DNA from: Apostichopus japonicus
Lineage: Eukaryota; Echinodermata; Holothuroidea; Aspidochirotida; Stichopodidae
Direction: 5' to 3'
Length of the DNA stretch: 64,000 nt
Assembly (NCBI RefSeq): GCF_037975245.1
Contig: NC_092572.1
Location: forward strand, 20,774,489-20,838,488
The translations under genes were made by a program, and so were the position numbers. The notes under the pieces were generated by a model. The model was not told where the DNA came from and did no database searches. It saw nothing but the letters and a program-made list of their open reading frames with translations. Positions 24,101-63,102 of this stretch are shown piece after piece. Every line of letters starts with the position of its first letter. Within the stretch, counting starts at the first letter, position 1.

Positions 24101-26096
24101 CCCTCTGCATGTTAGTTGTAATGAATCAACTTGGATATACTGTACTGAATGTGTAGCAAGTGGTATGACAGATACATATTACATTAATAAAGATCAACAC
24201 ACCAGAAGGACCAGTTTCTTCCTATTGGAACTCATCAGGCGAAGGTGGTCGAGTGGTACGGACTTCGGTGACACAAGGTCTGGGGTTCGATTCCTACCTT
24301 CGCCTGATGCGTCCAAAAAAGGACGAAACGGGTCGTGGAGTGTTATTTTCTGGTGTGTTGATCTTTATTAATATATATATATACATTGAGATAATCTTCT
24401 TTCTAAACAAACATGGATTTTTCAATGCATTTAATTTTGTATGACCTCGATTAATTCACTACACTTGGTCCAGTTCTGTGCAATTGTAGGTTCTTGGGCC
24501 CTATGTAATGTGTAAGACATCTACATTCCACTTAAGAGATTTTACAGTAACTATTGTGGAGGGGGATGAAGGAAGGAGGCACTCAGTTGGGCTGTGGTGA
24601 GGAAGGGGGAGGAGTGGGGAGGAGCAGTCTTGTGTAAATGACCTTTAAAATTTGTATCTTTTAATAGTTTGCAAACACTTTTTGTACATAATTGTTCAAA
24701 GTTTTCTACAGAGAAAAAGACATGTGTTGCCAGACTTGTATGTCAAACACCATACTTTGTTCCTCTCAATAATTCATACAACATACATGTACATTGTCAC
24801 ATTTTGATGAAGACTCAAAGCTGGCAAAAGTTTTTAAACTGCCTGTCAACTTACTGGGGGGGAAGCAAGAACTTGCATATAAAAGGAATTTTTCAAAGGT
24901 GTTGTATTAAAGCAAAGAAAGTATAAACCTACCGTATAGGTATAGATTAAAAGAGACTGTATTTATTACAGAGATGGACTTTAAAGAGACACTGACTTTC
25001 AATTGTAATCTATAGGACTAGAAAAAATAGACTTAAATGAAATGTTATCTTCAATTTTTATGATCCTATTTGATTTCTTGTTTCCAGATACTTTTAAAAA
25101 TTAATATTTCCAATTTCTTCCAGAAGCGATTGCAAGAAACTAGGTAGGCCCCTATTTCCAGTTTCTTCCGTTCTTCCGGAACAAAACGAACTCTGCAGCA
25201 AGGTAATAGTTTTGTAATAAAATCAACAAATAAAGTTAGAGCCTCTGTTAAATAACCAGCCAAACACAGACATATTTTCAACTGGCATTGTATCCGGTGA
25301 ATGATTTTGGCAATGCTTATTTTCATATTGCTAAGTCTATCTTGATTCTGTAGAACTTTAAAAACAAAGTGACACAGTGATGTGCCTTGGTCTTCTTGCT
25401 AATGAAAAAATTTACATGGATGCCTAGTTCAACCCTTTAGGCCGGACAAGGCATATGCCTTGAATTATGTTTATTCCTTGTATGGAAGGAAATGACACAA
25501 TTAAATTGCAAGCTACATCGGTAAGACCGAAAGTAAGATATATACAGTACTATTCAAGAGAGTGGACCTAACACAGGCTAGCTAACAGGCCTAACGGTCT
25601 TGTGGAATATACGGACTCTTTAAAAAATCTGGCAAATTTTATTCAGCTAAAATGTTTAACAACAGATAACTAAATAAAAATATTGATTATTAATATGAAA
25701 ATTGCATAGAACGTTATTATTTACACTGAGCTTTTAGGGCAGAAAGCTGGAAAAGTCGAAGTTAAAATTTGGCAAATACACATTTAGACTTTAACCTAAG
25801 GCCGGACAAGGCTTTCGCCTAAGTATGTTAGGCATATGGCTAAATTGGGCCTATAGATGAGTATGACTAGCCTAAGCCCGTCATTATCTCACTTCTAAGC
25901 ATAGACCTAGTTATGCCTAAGGTAGGCATAGGCCTACTATTACTAGTACTACTATGTAACTTGATGTTATGGGCTATTATAGTACCACCACTCTGTGAAA
26001 AAAGTTTATGATGTTATTTTTCTTACCTATTGCACATATAACTGAGATGAAAATAAAAACATGGAAGCATTTAGGTATATTCCATAACATATCCAT
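1..26096 (-). CDS. Secreted GCC2/GCC3 cysteine-module protein, 3'-incomplete gene
   Basis: Twenty exons are joined by GT-AG introns: 26096-26027, 22748-22634, 20365-20278, 19450-19256, 18238-18130, 17284-17087, 14954-12951, 11394-11227, 10865-10778, 9614-9499, 8725-8521, 8077-7913, 7531-7341, 7176-7088, 5842-5729, 5071-4991, 4267-4040, 3147-2985, 1357-1239 and 178-1. Phases chain without a break for 4,684 nt (1,561 residues), and the gene runs off the window. An N-terminal signal peptide is followed by repeated modules of the form C-x2-C-x-G-Y-x-C ... C-x2-G-x-Y ... G-x3-C, the GCC2/GCC3 or ephrin-receptor-like fold (TNFR/EGF-like disulfide knots). Asn-Gly-Ser/Thr sequons are frequent, fitting a glycosylated extracellular protein. 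No transmembrane segment, kinase, CUB or sushi domain is seen in this part, so the C-terminal domain that would name the family lies outside. Function is unknown; matrix, egg/sperm-coat or receptor ectodomain are possibilities only. Confidence 0.88.
212..332 (+). repeat. Dispersed 120-bp repeat, copy 1
   Basis: Shares GGTATCAAAGGTACCACTAT and about 100 further bases with 983-1100; the two sit in the same intron in direct orientation, about 770 bp apart. The rest of this intron (179-1238) shows nothing else. Confidence 0.7.
983..1100 (+). repeat. Dispersed 120-bp repeat, copy 2
   Basis: Diverged direct copy of 212-332, preceded by a G-run. Confidence 0.7.
1239..1357 (-). CDS. Cysteine-module gene, exon 19
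   Basis: Codes GSYSEEGSSVCVTCPRGF to YSPEGE. The donor GTCGGT is weak, the least certain junction of the gene, but the frame into the next exon agrees. Confidence 0.8.
1478..1770 (-). mobile_element. tRNA-derived SINE (type B)
   Basis: Read on the minus strand: a tRNA-like head (TGGCCAATTGGCTAAGG and box-B-like GGTTCGATTCC), a body with TTGTGTCCTTGGGCAAGA and CCACCCAGGGG, and a tail ending AAGCGCTATATAAAAAGC. This head/body/tail layout is common to marine-animal SINEs. Confidence 0.75.
2300..2830. repeat. Tandem duplication, 237-bp period
   Basis: Segments beginning AACATCTGCCC at 2385 and 2622 are near identical for over 200 bp; a third partial unit is present on the left. Confidence 0.8.
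2812..2955. repeat. 20-bp minisatellite
   Basis: About seven degenerate copies of ATATCCGTAAATCTCCAGAC, growing out of the end of the 237-bp duplication and ending 30 bp from exon 18. Confidence 0.8.
2985..3147 (-). CDS. Cysteine-module gene, exon 18
   Basis: Codes SCPLGKWSEEGDSSC to CSSCDP, phase 0 in and phase 1 out. Donor is GTTAGT. Confidence 0.85.
3148..4039. other. Intron 17-18 without recognisable element
   Basis: AT-rich, no repeat or coding signal that I can see. Confidence 0.5.
4040..4267 (-). CDS. Cysteine-module gene, exon 17
   Basis: Seventy-six codons, phase 0 at both ends, VGQYSNGTHCVDCAVGFMC to GQQVCT; two modules. Confidence 0.88.
4425..4790. repeat. Degenerate TTGATACTGTT repeat
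   Basis: Irregular 13- to 25-bp units built on ACTTGATACTGTT; no fixed period. Confidence 0.6.
4991..5071 (-). CDS. Cysteine-module gene, exon 16
   Basis: Twenty-seven codons, YTLGGATECTACPPGQACGD to LCS. A nearer AG (after CTTTAG) would break the frame, so the acceptor ACAG before TATACT is used. Confidence 0.82.
5729..5842 (-). CDS. Cysteine-module gene, exon 15
   Basis: Exactly 38 codons, phase 0 at both ends: CVDGFYNTVNGSTGC to CAAGY. Confidence 0.86.
5843..7087. other. Intron 14-15 with possible alternative first exon
   Basis: No transposon recognised. On the minus strand a 16-codon signal-like peptide (6846-6799) abuts a GTATGT donor in phase 0; see findings. Confidence 0.35.
7088..7176 (-). 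CDS. Cysteine-module gene, exon 14
   Basis: Codes HQCADPTSSPTPCPAGYYTD to CQA. It leaves in phase 0, and the next five introns upstream to 3147 are all phase 0. Confidence 0.85.
7341..7531 (-). CDS. Cysteine-module gene, exon 13
   Basis: Codes CPTTDSEPTICNSGEYAA to CTICTL, including the proline-rich YCPYPPPAGPTTCP. The next intron is only 164 bp. Confidence 0.87.
7651..7890 (+). mobile_element. tRNA-derived SINE (type A), copy 1
   Basis: Box A TTAGCTCAGTGGTTAA, box B GGTTCGAGTCACTC, a shared body (CCAGTTACAGAGTTGTTGAC, then CAGCCAATGAGGCTTC) and a short ACAC/ACATAC tail. About 235 bp. The most diverged of four copies here. Confidence 0.88.
7913..8077 (-). CDS. Cysteine-module gene, exon 12
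   Basis: Codes CEEGKYANESSSLDC to CWEGY. The acceptor follows TTGACCTAG; the donor is GTAAGT. Confidence 0.86.
8521..8725 (-). CDS. Cysteine-module gene, exon 11
   Basis: Codes SPITCPDGFYSLGNTTEC to VDGLTEQI, nearly two modules. Donor is GTGAGT, phase 2 out. Confidence 0.87.
9010..9320 (-). mobile_element. Diverged tRNA-derived SINE (type B)
   Basis: Minus-strand head TGGTTAAATGGTGAACGC with box-B-like GGTTCTAGTC and the body motif TTGTGTCCTTAGGCAAGA, as in 1478-1770. Confidence 0.65.
9499..9614 (-). CDS. Cysteine-module gene, exon 10
   Basis: Codes STAASKYCSDCPAGTF to SSCLDSSS. The acceptor follows CATAACAG; the donor is GTAAGT. Confidence 0.85.
9850..10062. repeat. TACAG/TACTG pentanucleotide satellite
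   Basis: About 40 imperfect 5-bp units (TACAG, with TACTG inversions), so the tract is also partly self-complementary. Confidence 0.85.
10201..10364. mobile_element. Palindromic foldback element (164 bp)
   Basis: The outer 46 bp (10201-10246 and 10319-10364) are an inverted repeat with one mismatch, starting GGGTTAATCAACGGTCTAGC. The centre (GGGCGGAGCCC) is also palindromic. A piece (CGTGCGTTACTCACAGGATT) recurs at about 10470-10490. Confidence 0.85.
10778..10865 (-). CDS. Cysteine-module gene, exon 9
   Basis: Codes GSSSCEPCPSGYSCNSTMAS to GTY. It enters in phase 1 and leaves in phase 2. One NST sequon. Confidence 0.85.
11227..11394 (-). CDS. Cysteine-module gene, exon 8
   Basis: Codes GYYANDTGLDSCTECPEGYK and onward to GEYANAT, one full module. 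Phase 1 at both ends, as for exons 6 and 7, so these exons could be shuffled or duplicated without frame loss. Confidence 0.87.
11395..12706. other. Intron 7-8, left part
   Basis: AT-rich, with a C-run at 11909-11923 and nothing else recognised. Confidence 0.5.
12706..12895. repeat. 45-bp minisatellite
   Basis: Four copies of a unit holding GTAATAGGCAGTGCATGCTG; starts at 12747, 12792, 12837 and 12875. It ends about 55 bp from the giant exon. Confidence 0.85.
12951..14954 (-). CDS. Cysteine-module gene, exon 7 (giant exon, seven 96-aa units)
   Basis: A single 2,004-nt open exon, about 668 codons and phase 1 at both ends, holds seven successive units. Each has the order: YxC-x5-C-x2-GxYS, then CPGGYxCPGG, an E-C, YAxNGSSxC, CDxGYYCPxNGT and CPDGxYA. 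Units are 96 residues, and the first two are nearly identical at DNA level. Acceptor follows AATCTACAG; donor is GTGAAT. Nearly every unit has NGS and NGT glycosylation sequons. Other exons of the gene average about 140 nt, so this one is an outlier. Confidence 0.95.
16200..16580. repeat. Tandem repeat, 127-bp period
   Basis: Three copies marked by GTAGGCCAAGG at 16255, 16382 and 16508, rich in ATTCATGC words. Confidence 0.85.
17087..17284 (-). CDS. Cysteine-module gene, exon 6
   Basis: Codes GYECPTDGLSEPVRCPGG through SCSDCAS, about one and a half modules, phase 1 at both ends. Confidence 0.87.
18130..18238 (-). CDS. Cysteine-module gene, exon 5
   Basis: Codes SCPGGTEVDS through CLDCPK; five cysteines in module spacing and one NGT sequon. 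Two AGs sit at the acceptor; the frame demands the upstream one. It leaves in phase 1. Confidence 0.84.
18555..18866. repeat. Two-copy tandem duplication, about 162 bp
   Basis: GCATTTATCTA(T/C)ATAGCTAAT and following sequence occur twice in direct orientation. Confidence 0.8.
19256..19450 (-). CDS. Cysteine-module gene, exon 4
   Basis: Sixty-five codons in phase 0 with two modules (SCPGVGYFSLSGAATC and CDLPQYSLDGEMECSDC). The acceptor-side 5' end of this exon is duplicated in the intron just upstream (19512-19590). Confidence 0.87.
19512..19590 (-). repeat. Duplicate of exon 4 5' end and acceptor
   Basis: Copies 19418-19498: the first 30 or so coding bases of exon 4 plus the 3' splice region. 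See findings. Confidence 0.85.
20278..20365 (-). CDS. Cysteine-module gene, exon 3
   Basis: Codes CLGGSTAPSACGDGEYNPQN and onward to DCQ, the second half of a GCC2/GCC3 module; one NGS sequon. It leaves in phase 0. Confidence 0.85.
21016..21272. repeat. 21-bp minisatellite
   Basis: About twelve copies of TCTCTCTAAATGTCCAGACTG with substitutions; being a multiple of three it leaves an open frame on the minus strand (RQSGHLE repeats), not taken as coding. Confidence 0.88.
22634..22748 (-). CDS. Cysteine-module gene, exon 2
   Basis: Codes residues 24-62: mature N-terminus with CDC and TECLNNC clusters, then the first module ending CIECPPGYY. The acceptor follows CCCCTCAG and the donor is GTGAGT. 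The split Tyr codon joins exon 3 in frame. Confidence 0.85.
22749..24182. other. Intron 1-2, right-hand part before the foldback
   Basis: No gene or element recognised; the remainder of this intron, 24373-26026, is likewise plain apart from a G-rich stretch at 24556-24625. Confidence 0.5.
24183..24372. mobile_element. Foldback element with tRNA-like core
   Basis: Perfect 25-bp terminal inverted repeats (24183-24207 and 24348-24372), a perfect inner 14-bp inverted repeat (24233-24246 and 24296-24309), and between the latter a tRNA-like centre with GGTCGAGTGGTA and GGGGTTCGATTCC. Confidence 0.8.
26027..26096 (-). CDS. Cysteine-module gene, exon 1 (signal peptide)
   Basis: Codes residues 1-23, a typical signal peptide: short polar start, then a hydrophobic core (VFIFISVICAI). 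The donor is GTAAGA, phase 1. The chosen ATG at 26096 is the first of two close in-frame Mets (the other is residue 3). No in-frame Met or stop was seen in the short stretch read upstream, so a 5' exon is not excluded. Confidence 0.8.
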
Positions 26097-27760
26097 GAAT
26101 GTTCCTAGTCCAGTCCGAAATCGGTGGACGACCACCAATCTTCGGATCGAGACGGATGATCAGCTTCCAATGAGCAGTTCAATGTATTTATCGAATATTC
26201 ATCCGAAAATAAACCACATTTCACAACCGTTCCTTTTTAATACGATGTCAAAAATATGGAGACCTTGTTCAAAAGGTTTTTATATCACTCTTTGATAAAT
26301 TCCCGTGATAACTAATTCGACGTTTATAGTATACGCAGGTTAATGCCTTTCTGAGAATGAGTTCCTGGCACAATCCGTATGCTGTGGGTCTTAGCATTCA
26401 AACACAATATATGAACGACCACATTATACACGGTCCAGCCGTTTCAAACAAGTGGAGTAATCTCTGATCAGCCACACAGCAGGTGCACCTTGGAAGAAAG
26501 GTTACCTGTCTTAGTACCTTATGCTAAGAGATTGTAGTCAAATGTACGTATCATTATCACTTCTTTAGTTCTCATAGCATAAAGAGTTCTTGTTGGGCCT
26601 ACATTGACACTGATATGCATTAAAAATGGAGGGTTCGGGGATTTGGAGCTCAGTTTTACTTCATTTTCGTACACTGTTAAAGATTTGAGAACGTCGTAGG
26701 TATTGTGCATGGTTGATTGTTCACCTCTGACGTACGTCTTGGCGTTACGTTTCTTAGCAACTGAGCTCCCGTTGAGCCTTTGTATCAATGTCAATTGACG
26801 CTGATATTATAAAGCTGGTCTGGTCCTTACGTAAACTGTGTATTGATTGGACGAATCAAAATCATATGCATTACCATACTAAAACGAGTGTTTCATTTAA
26901 TTACGCAACTAAATGAGGCTCGAGTAACGCAAAGCTCTTACAAAACCGTGGCTGAGTAAGGTCCAGGGAGTTGTTATGGAACAATTCCTTGGTAGGTCTA
27001 CGACCAGGCGATCCTATGAGCATGGAGTTAGAACATGGAGTTCAAACTTTAACTCCATGCTATGAGCGAACAATGTTTAGTTCTAATTGTGTTACAATCT
27101 AACTCTACATATAGGTATCAACTTGAAAATTGGTTTTCCTTCTTTAATGCTTGGCCAATTTTGTTTTGCAACTAGCTCTATTATTACGAAAACAAGGACA
27201 TTCTTATATAAATTATATAAACTCTGCTGTTCCCAGATGAGGTTCACTCATAAATTACACATAGGCTTGCTACTGTGGGCATGCATGTGTCTTAAATTAA
27301 TAAAGATATTTTTAACTGATGGAAAATTGCAAATAAATTCATCAAACTTTATTTTATCTCTTTTAATGAAATATTCAGTGTATGTGTTGTGTACTATGAA
27401 ACAGAGATTCCGGAATGACAACAAACATGAACAGTGTGTGTGTGAAGAGGGGGGGGGGCAATTATAATTGACTGAACATGGATAAAACTGAAGCAGCGAT
27501 CGAGTGCCATGGCGCAAAGCCTTGATAGGGTGGGGTATCCTGATGGGGTCCAAAAAGCACTGTTGTGTACATTCAGTGGGAACATTGGGTATTCAGCACT
27601 GGGCACATTCACTTTATAGGAAACATAAAAACTTATAAATGTTTTTAAAATAAACATACTTTAGGGCCGTAGCCTAGGCCCTCGATCCTTAGGGGCAGTT
27701 GAGAAATATTATGTATCGTCCAAATGTTACAGTGATGCATTGATGTGCATATACCGGGCG

Positions 27761-28017
27761 AGCAAACACAAAAACGTTTTTAAAACGTTATTAAAACGTT
27801 TCGTCTTTGTTTTGGTAACGTTATTTGTGGTGTAATAAATATGTCACGAAAACTTTTCCAGGCTATTATTTCAAAACATTTTTTCGTTAAAACATTAATA
27901 TAATATTAATATCTCATAAAAACGTTATGCCGACAATTTATAACACCACATTTAACGTTATAAAAACATATTTTAGAGGCTCTTTTAAAAGTGTTATGAT
28001 AACGTTTTGTGTTTGCT
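27761..28017. mobile_element. MITE-like foldback rich in AACGTT
   Basis: Ends AGCAAACACAAAAACGTT and AACGTTTTGTGTTTGCT are inverted repeats; AACGTT recurs inside. 257 bp, no coding capacity. Confidence 0.75.
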
Positions 28018-29552
28018 GGTTATATACCAGGGCCTTTTATGAGAAATTTTTAGCTTGTGGGCCATTTCCTAAGAGGGATCACCATGACACTATCAGCGCC
28101 GTATCTTGACACTATATCTAAGCGGAGCGCCACCAACAGTTGGCGCGTAGCGAATCAAGAACATATTTGCCCAAAATGCCTCCCAGATTGTTGGAAATTG
28201 CACTTCAAAGGCCTTGTAAGTTGCATCTAAACATTCTTTATTTTGAGATCTCATGTTTTAGAAATGACACTCCCTAACAAGAAAAGGTAAATAAGAAATA
28301 ATTTATTCGATAAAATCACTTTGTATGGGAAAAAAGAACATTACGTTACTTTATAAAGCTTTGCTTTGTTCATTGTTTTACACAGGTAATTGAGGTAATG
28401 GTACCAAAAAGGTACTTTGGGCCTGTTTATTTTTTAATTGGTTGTGACGTCGTCGCATATCCCCTCGCCCAAGGCCCCGCCTCCTTTCGTACTTGGTCGC
28501 CGAGAAGTTTCATTTTGCAGAAAATTGACCATCTAGTGTTGCATGTTAATTATGATGATCAATTTAAGATTCTGTGATATATAGATGAGTAGGCCTATTT
28601 TACTGTTTTAAGATGTTGAAACAAATTTTCAATTATTGATCCGTGGAGTCTTTTCAGTCAGCAAATTGCCAGAAAATATCCACTTTAAATCAAATAACAA
28701 AATCTACTTTGTTTGGTTAAGAAGGCCTAATAATTTTGCCCTTTTGTAACTAAGACTACGTTTTTTTTTTATTTACGTCAGTAAATAATCCAATCTGTTA
28801 CAAATTGATAAGTTATAGCCGATAAAATCATTATTTCATCAGGAGAATACTAAATAACTCAAGAGAATATACTAGAAGAAAAAGGCTTTCCATATGTTTT
28901 ACAGGTTAACAGTTAATTCCTACACAATTGATCAAACTCGGTATGATTTCAAGTCGACGTACGCTTCCATGAGTCAGTGAACTCACTTTTGATGTATACA
29001 GCTTCCATACATACAATATCAAGTGAGGCTTAACATTCAACAAACCCCAGTATGTACTGCATAACCTGTATGAAACTCTATCCCACACCTTCCATAATCA
29101 GAAAAAAAGTATTTTCACTGATTTATGCATTTAATCAGAGAACTTACATATCGCTGTCATAACCATTCTTACATTGAATGAGTTTTAGGCCTAAGTCACA
29201 TCAATGCTAAAAGTCCTGATTATAACAGCTTTATTATCCACTACAATAAAAAAAAAATAGGATGGGATTACGTTTGCTAAAAAAATCAGGATTTTGTGCG
29301 TTTTGGGCTTGTTTTTGGTCTTTACAATCTCTCTGTTCAAAGTTGAGCGGGGTGACAAATAAGGTGGCGCTGTTTCTAATTATTCATCAGAATCGTATAT
29401 AGACATATACCGCTCTGTTTCTTATCATTCTCCCCATCTATTTACTTACTGATTAGCGCACATTGTTACACCCTTCTGCATCGAGTTCGTTATCGGCAGC
29501 TCTTTCGTCTGCTAAGTTGTTCCATCTCCATGGTTCAGTCTATATATTTTTT

Positions 29553-29730
29553 AAGAAAAGTCACCCAGTAAAGAACCTAGGCACGAAAACCGAACTACCG
29601 AACGACTGATGCGAGCGCGCTCTCAACCCCAGTGCCCTTTCATCGGGACTGTGACTGTGTGATCATCGTCAGGTGTGCATCACCTTTCCCCTCGAAAGGG
29701 AACAGATACTACACATCATCTTAGCCAAAA
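29553..29730. repeat. Interspersed repeat C, copy 1
   Basis: About 80% like 61187-61370: AAGAAAAGTCACCCAG, GGGACTGTGACTGTGTGATC and ACAGATACTACACAT are shared. Confidence 0.8.
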
Positions 29731-32700
29731 GTCCACACTATATTTACTCAAGTTATTGTTCCTTGGTTCAATATAGTTGTCTGTCCTTCTGTGTATAGTT
29801 TTAATGTGTCATTTCTGTTTTCGTTTCTGATCCGTGACTTCTAACTTATAAACTGTTTACATACACAGGCTTCTAGAAGTATAGATAAGCAATTTGCGTA
29901 GTTCTTGTTTCCTTTTTCTGCTAAAGAGTTGACCAAATAAAGGCATACATTTCTCTGGGGTGCTTCATCAACCCCCCCCCCCCCTACATAGCAGACGGGT
30001 TCAGTGACCTCATGGCGGTCCCCTATCCCTTGCAAAATCCTCTGACTCAGGCCTCTTCCTGAATCAATCGGGAAATTTGAATTTGATACTTATTTTCACA
30101 ATTTTGCGTTGAGAGCTACTTACATAAACCTAAAGTCTAGTTATGCCTCGGAATATGCACCAATTGACTACTATTTTTATTTTTTCTGAGGAGAACCCCC
30201 AGGGAATGGGTTCATCTTCCTTGAGGAAATTCTTAATACCTCGAACCGTTTTAATTGGACACAAGATGGGCCACCCATGAGCTGGTTATGGCCTTGAAGC
30301 AAGATTCCGTAATACACCTATGCCAAGCCAAATAACTCACAAGCAAATAGTTGCGATACTACAACTTTGAAATGGGATGGGCACCGCGAATGAGGACAAC
30401 ATTTGGGCGGGGAATGGGGGAGGGCACAGAATTAGGGGAAGGCAAACCGGCACCTGTGCAGGGTATGAAGCCTTGACAGCATAGGGCCCAGGGGCCTGCA
30501 TTAGGGCCCTGGTGGGGGGTGGTAAAGGCCTCTGAAACTGCTTTTTTCTTTTCCAGACATGATTTCAGCTACAAATTAGCAGAATTGCTCATAGTTAGAC
30601 ATAAGTAAATTATAGTCTGTTTAAATAAAAAAGTTAAGTATTATTCTACACACGTTTCTTTTTCGGGTGCAAATTTCATTGGGTAGTAAGTGACCTTGGA
30701 TCGAAACATGTCGGAGTGTACATTCCCTCCTCCCCATTCCACCATCTTGATCACGCCACTGAACAGTCAAATCATATCAACTTTTGTACAAAGAAGGTAA
30801 TGCTTGTTGTGGGATCCTGTAACCCATACATCACATCTCAACCTCAAGTTTGTGGGCCATCTTCCCAAGTAATGTTAACAGAATCCTTGGGGGAGCAGCT
30901 TCTAATGCTTAATGAATGCTTGAAGATTATTTTGAGAAGAAATCTCTGGTCTGAACATCTTTCAAAAGAGTACGATTGACACAGTAGTAGGGTCACACCA
31001 ATTTATTAAGGGGCAATCAAACTACTCCGTAAAATGTACCTTCCACATAGAAGTGTATTTATCAACATCAAATCTTCCACCAGTGATGCAGGCCTATACA
31101 TATATCGTCATACAACATGCACATAATGTAGAGACATTTATCCTGTTCTTAAGGTAGGTAAAGCACTCTTTATAATTGACAACTGGTTTTTTGATTATTC
31201 AACAAAATAGTTAATTACATATTCAACAACTTTAGTCAACACATGAAGCAAGCTATAGGAAAGAAGACTTTCTATGTATGGTGGAAATATCAAACCACGA
31301 CCAGCTATGCAGGACTTCAATGTACTTTGTAAGTTCCATGACAGTGACATATTATATATTGACAGTCTATGAAATATTCGACAGAATAATGTCACTGAAT
31401 ATTCATATCAGCCTGTCACACAATTTGAATTATGGTAATTAAAAGGAAGAACCCAATTGTTGCTTTTAAGTTTGCCAAATAGCTAACAGTGGAGTAATTT
31501 ATTGGAGTGTCTATTAAAAAGAATACTGTCTTTAAATGAGTGTTTATATTTTTAAAATGGAATTTCAATTTAAAATTTTTGAACTTGTATTTGATGTTTC
31601 TATTTGACTTAAAAATCTTTTTATCGGTATCAACTTTTTGAACCTTTCTTAGAATGATCTTTGAGGTATCAGGATTTCTATATTAACTTCAAAGTGTCAA
31701 GGCTGATAAAGTACCATTAAAGCAGTCTTTCCAACGAAAACATGTGAAAGATTCAATACATTTGAATACAATAGCTTTTCCAACAACCTATGACTTAACA
31801 GTGACCAATCAGCAATGGTTTATTCTGCTAAATAATGATTTCTACGTAGCTAGATGCACTTCAATAAACATGAATTATGAAGACTCTTCATTCTATGTAC
31901 TAGCTACATGAATGGCCAATACAGGCTACATGAATCACATGTACAAAGAGCTGACATGAACTTTTGGATTACTTCTAACACTCTGAAATTTGACAGAAAA
32001 TGACACTAAAACATCTTGAAAAATACCCATCCACAAAAGATCTCTATGAGCAATATACTGAATATTCAAGAAATACAAATTGTCACCATTCAGTAACCAT
32101 TAAGATATTATAATATAGAGAGCTCATATTAAACTAATTCTGATGTACTCACAAAATACTTTCTTCCATTAAATGGCCAACTGGCCTGACATTAAACAAT
32201 CTGATATGAGTCAAAACAAACATCCAAATATCATGAATTGATTTAAACAAAGCTTGGAGTAAAAACAGGCAGGATCAACTGGTAAATTGCCAATGAATTT
32301 AATTATTCATCAAATACAATTAAATCCCAACGAGAAAGCAACAGTGATCTCCCTAGCTTGGATCATGTTTTATACACATTGCAGATGGTTTTGCAAGAGC
32401 GTGGTGTATACTGCTGCATGTTAACCACACTAACATGAACCCAAGACAACTAAATGTATTGAGTGAACCAGAAAGGTGGAAAAGAGAGAAGGGGGGGGGG
32501 GTGCTAACTACTACATATTTAAAACTGCAACAGTAGAATTTATTTCAAGAGAATATATAGGTCATCCATAGGAATGAATTAACACTCCAGTCCAACACGA
32601 TAAAATGCTCTCAAATACGTCAAAAATCCTGCATGAAATTTCAAATTGTTTCAAAATTGGGGGGGGGGGGTGAGAATAAGTATTTTAAACTTCTAACCGA

Positions 32701-33295
32701 TGTTTATTATTCCAAACAACCAGCTTTCTAATCAAACAGGTAAAGTTTAAAATGAAGTAAAAACTATGAATAAATGGAACTTCCCACTATGGGCTTCCCA
32801 CCACGTTCCATAAAGAAAATCTCTCTCAGGAACTCTTGTCAAATGCTGCCAATGCCTTTTGGTTAAATAAAGGTTTGATGCCTGACGCTACCACACCTAG
32901 TTTTAACAACAAAAAAACACAGCATCTCTTTGAGATGAAAACTTTGCTTTCTCTTCTCTTCTCTGCTAAATGTATCTTCTCTGTTAATTATTTATCCCTA
33001 TATTTATACACACCTCATAAAGTAAAACAGACACACACACACATCGTCAGAGGATATGCAGTCCGACTGAGGGTTACCTCATGAAGTTGGGAAATCTTAT
33101 ACAGAAAAGTGTTCCGTGTAAAATTCGAACAAACGTCGTTCTAGGGGCTCGATTGTGACGCTGGCATCTCTTCTTGACGTTTGTAACACACTTCTCAAAA
33201 ATGGGCTTCTTTGGATAATCATAGATATCGGGCAATTCTGGAGGGTAAGGTCTGGGTTCGGAAAGTAAACTGGTGGGTAGCGCTTGGCAAAGTTG

Positions 33296-63102
<29,807 letters not shown>

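Larger units (their letters stand above)
26097..33295. other. Intergenic region: ATPase 3' flank and cysteine-module gene 5' flank
   Basis: No convincing gene. The first AATAAA downstream of the ATPase stop on the minus strand is at 32708-32703, a possible poly(A) signal about 590 nt past the stop. A minus-strand frame of 91 codons at 26519-26794 has no recognisable domain and is not called. A locally GC-rich stretch with a GC-box-like CCCCGCC lies at about 28465-28500. Repeats inside are listed separately. Confidence 0.6.

Noticed and set aside
26519-26794. 91-codon minus-strand frame upstream of the cysteine-module gene
   Set aside because: No recognisable domain, signal or splice context; may be chance.
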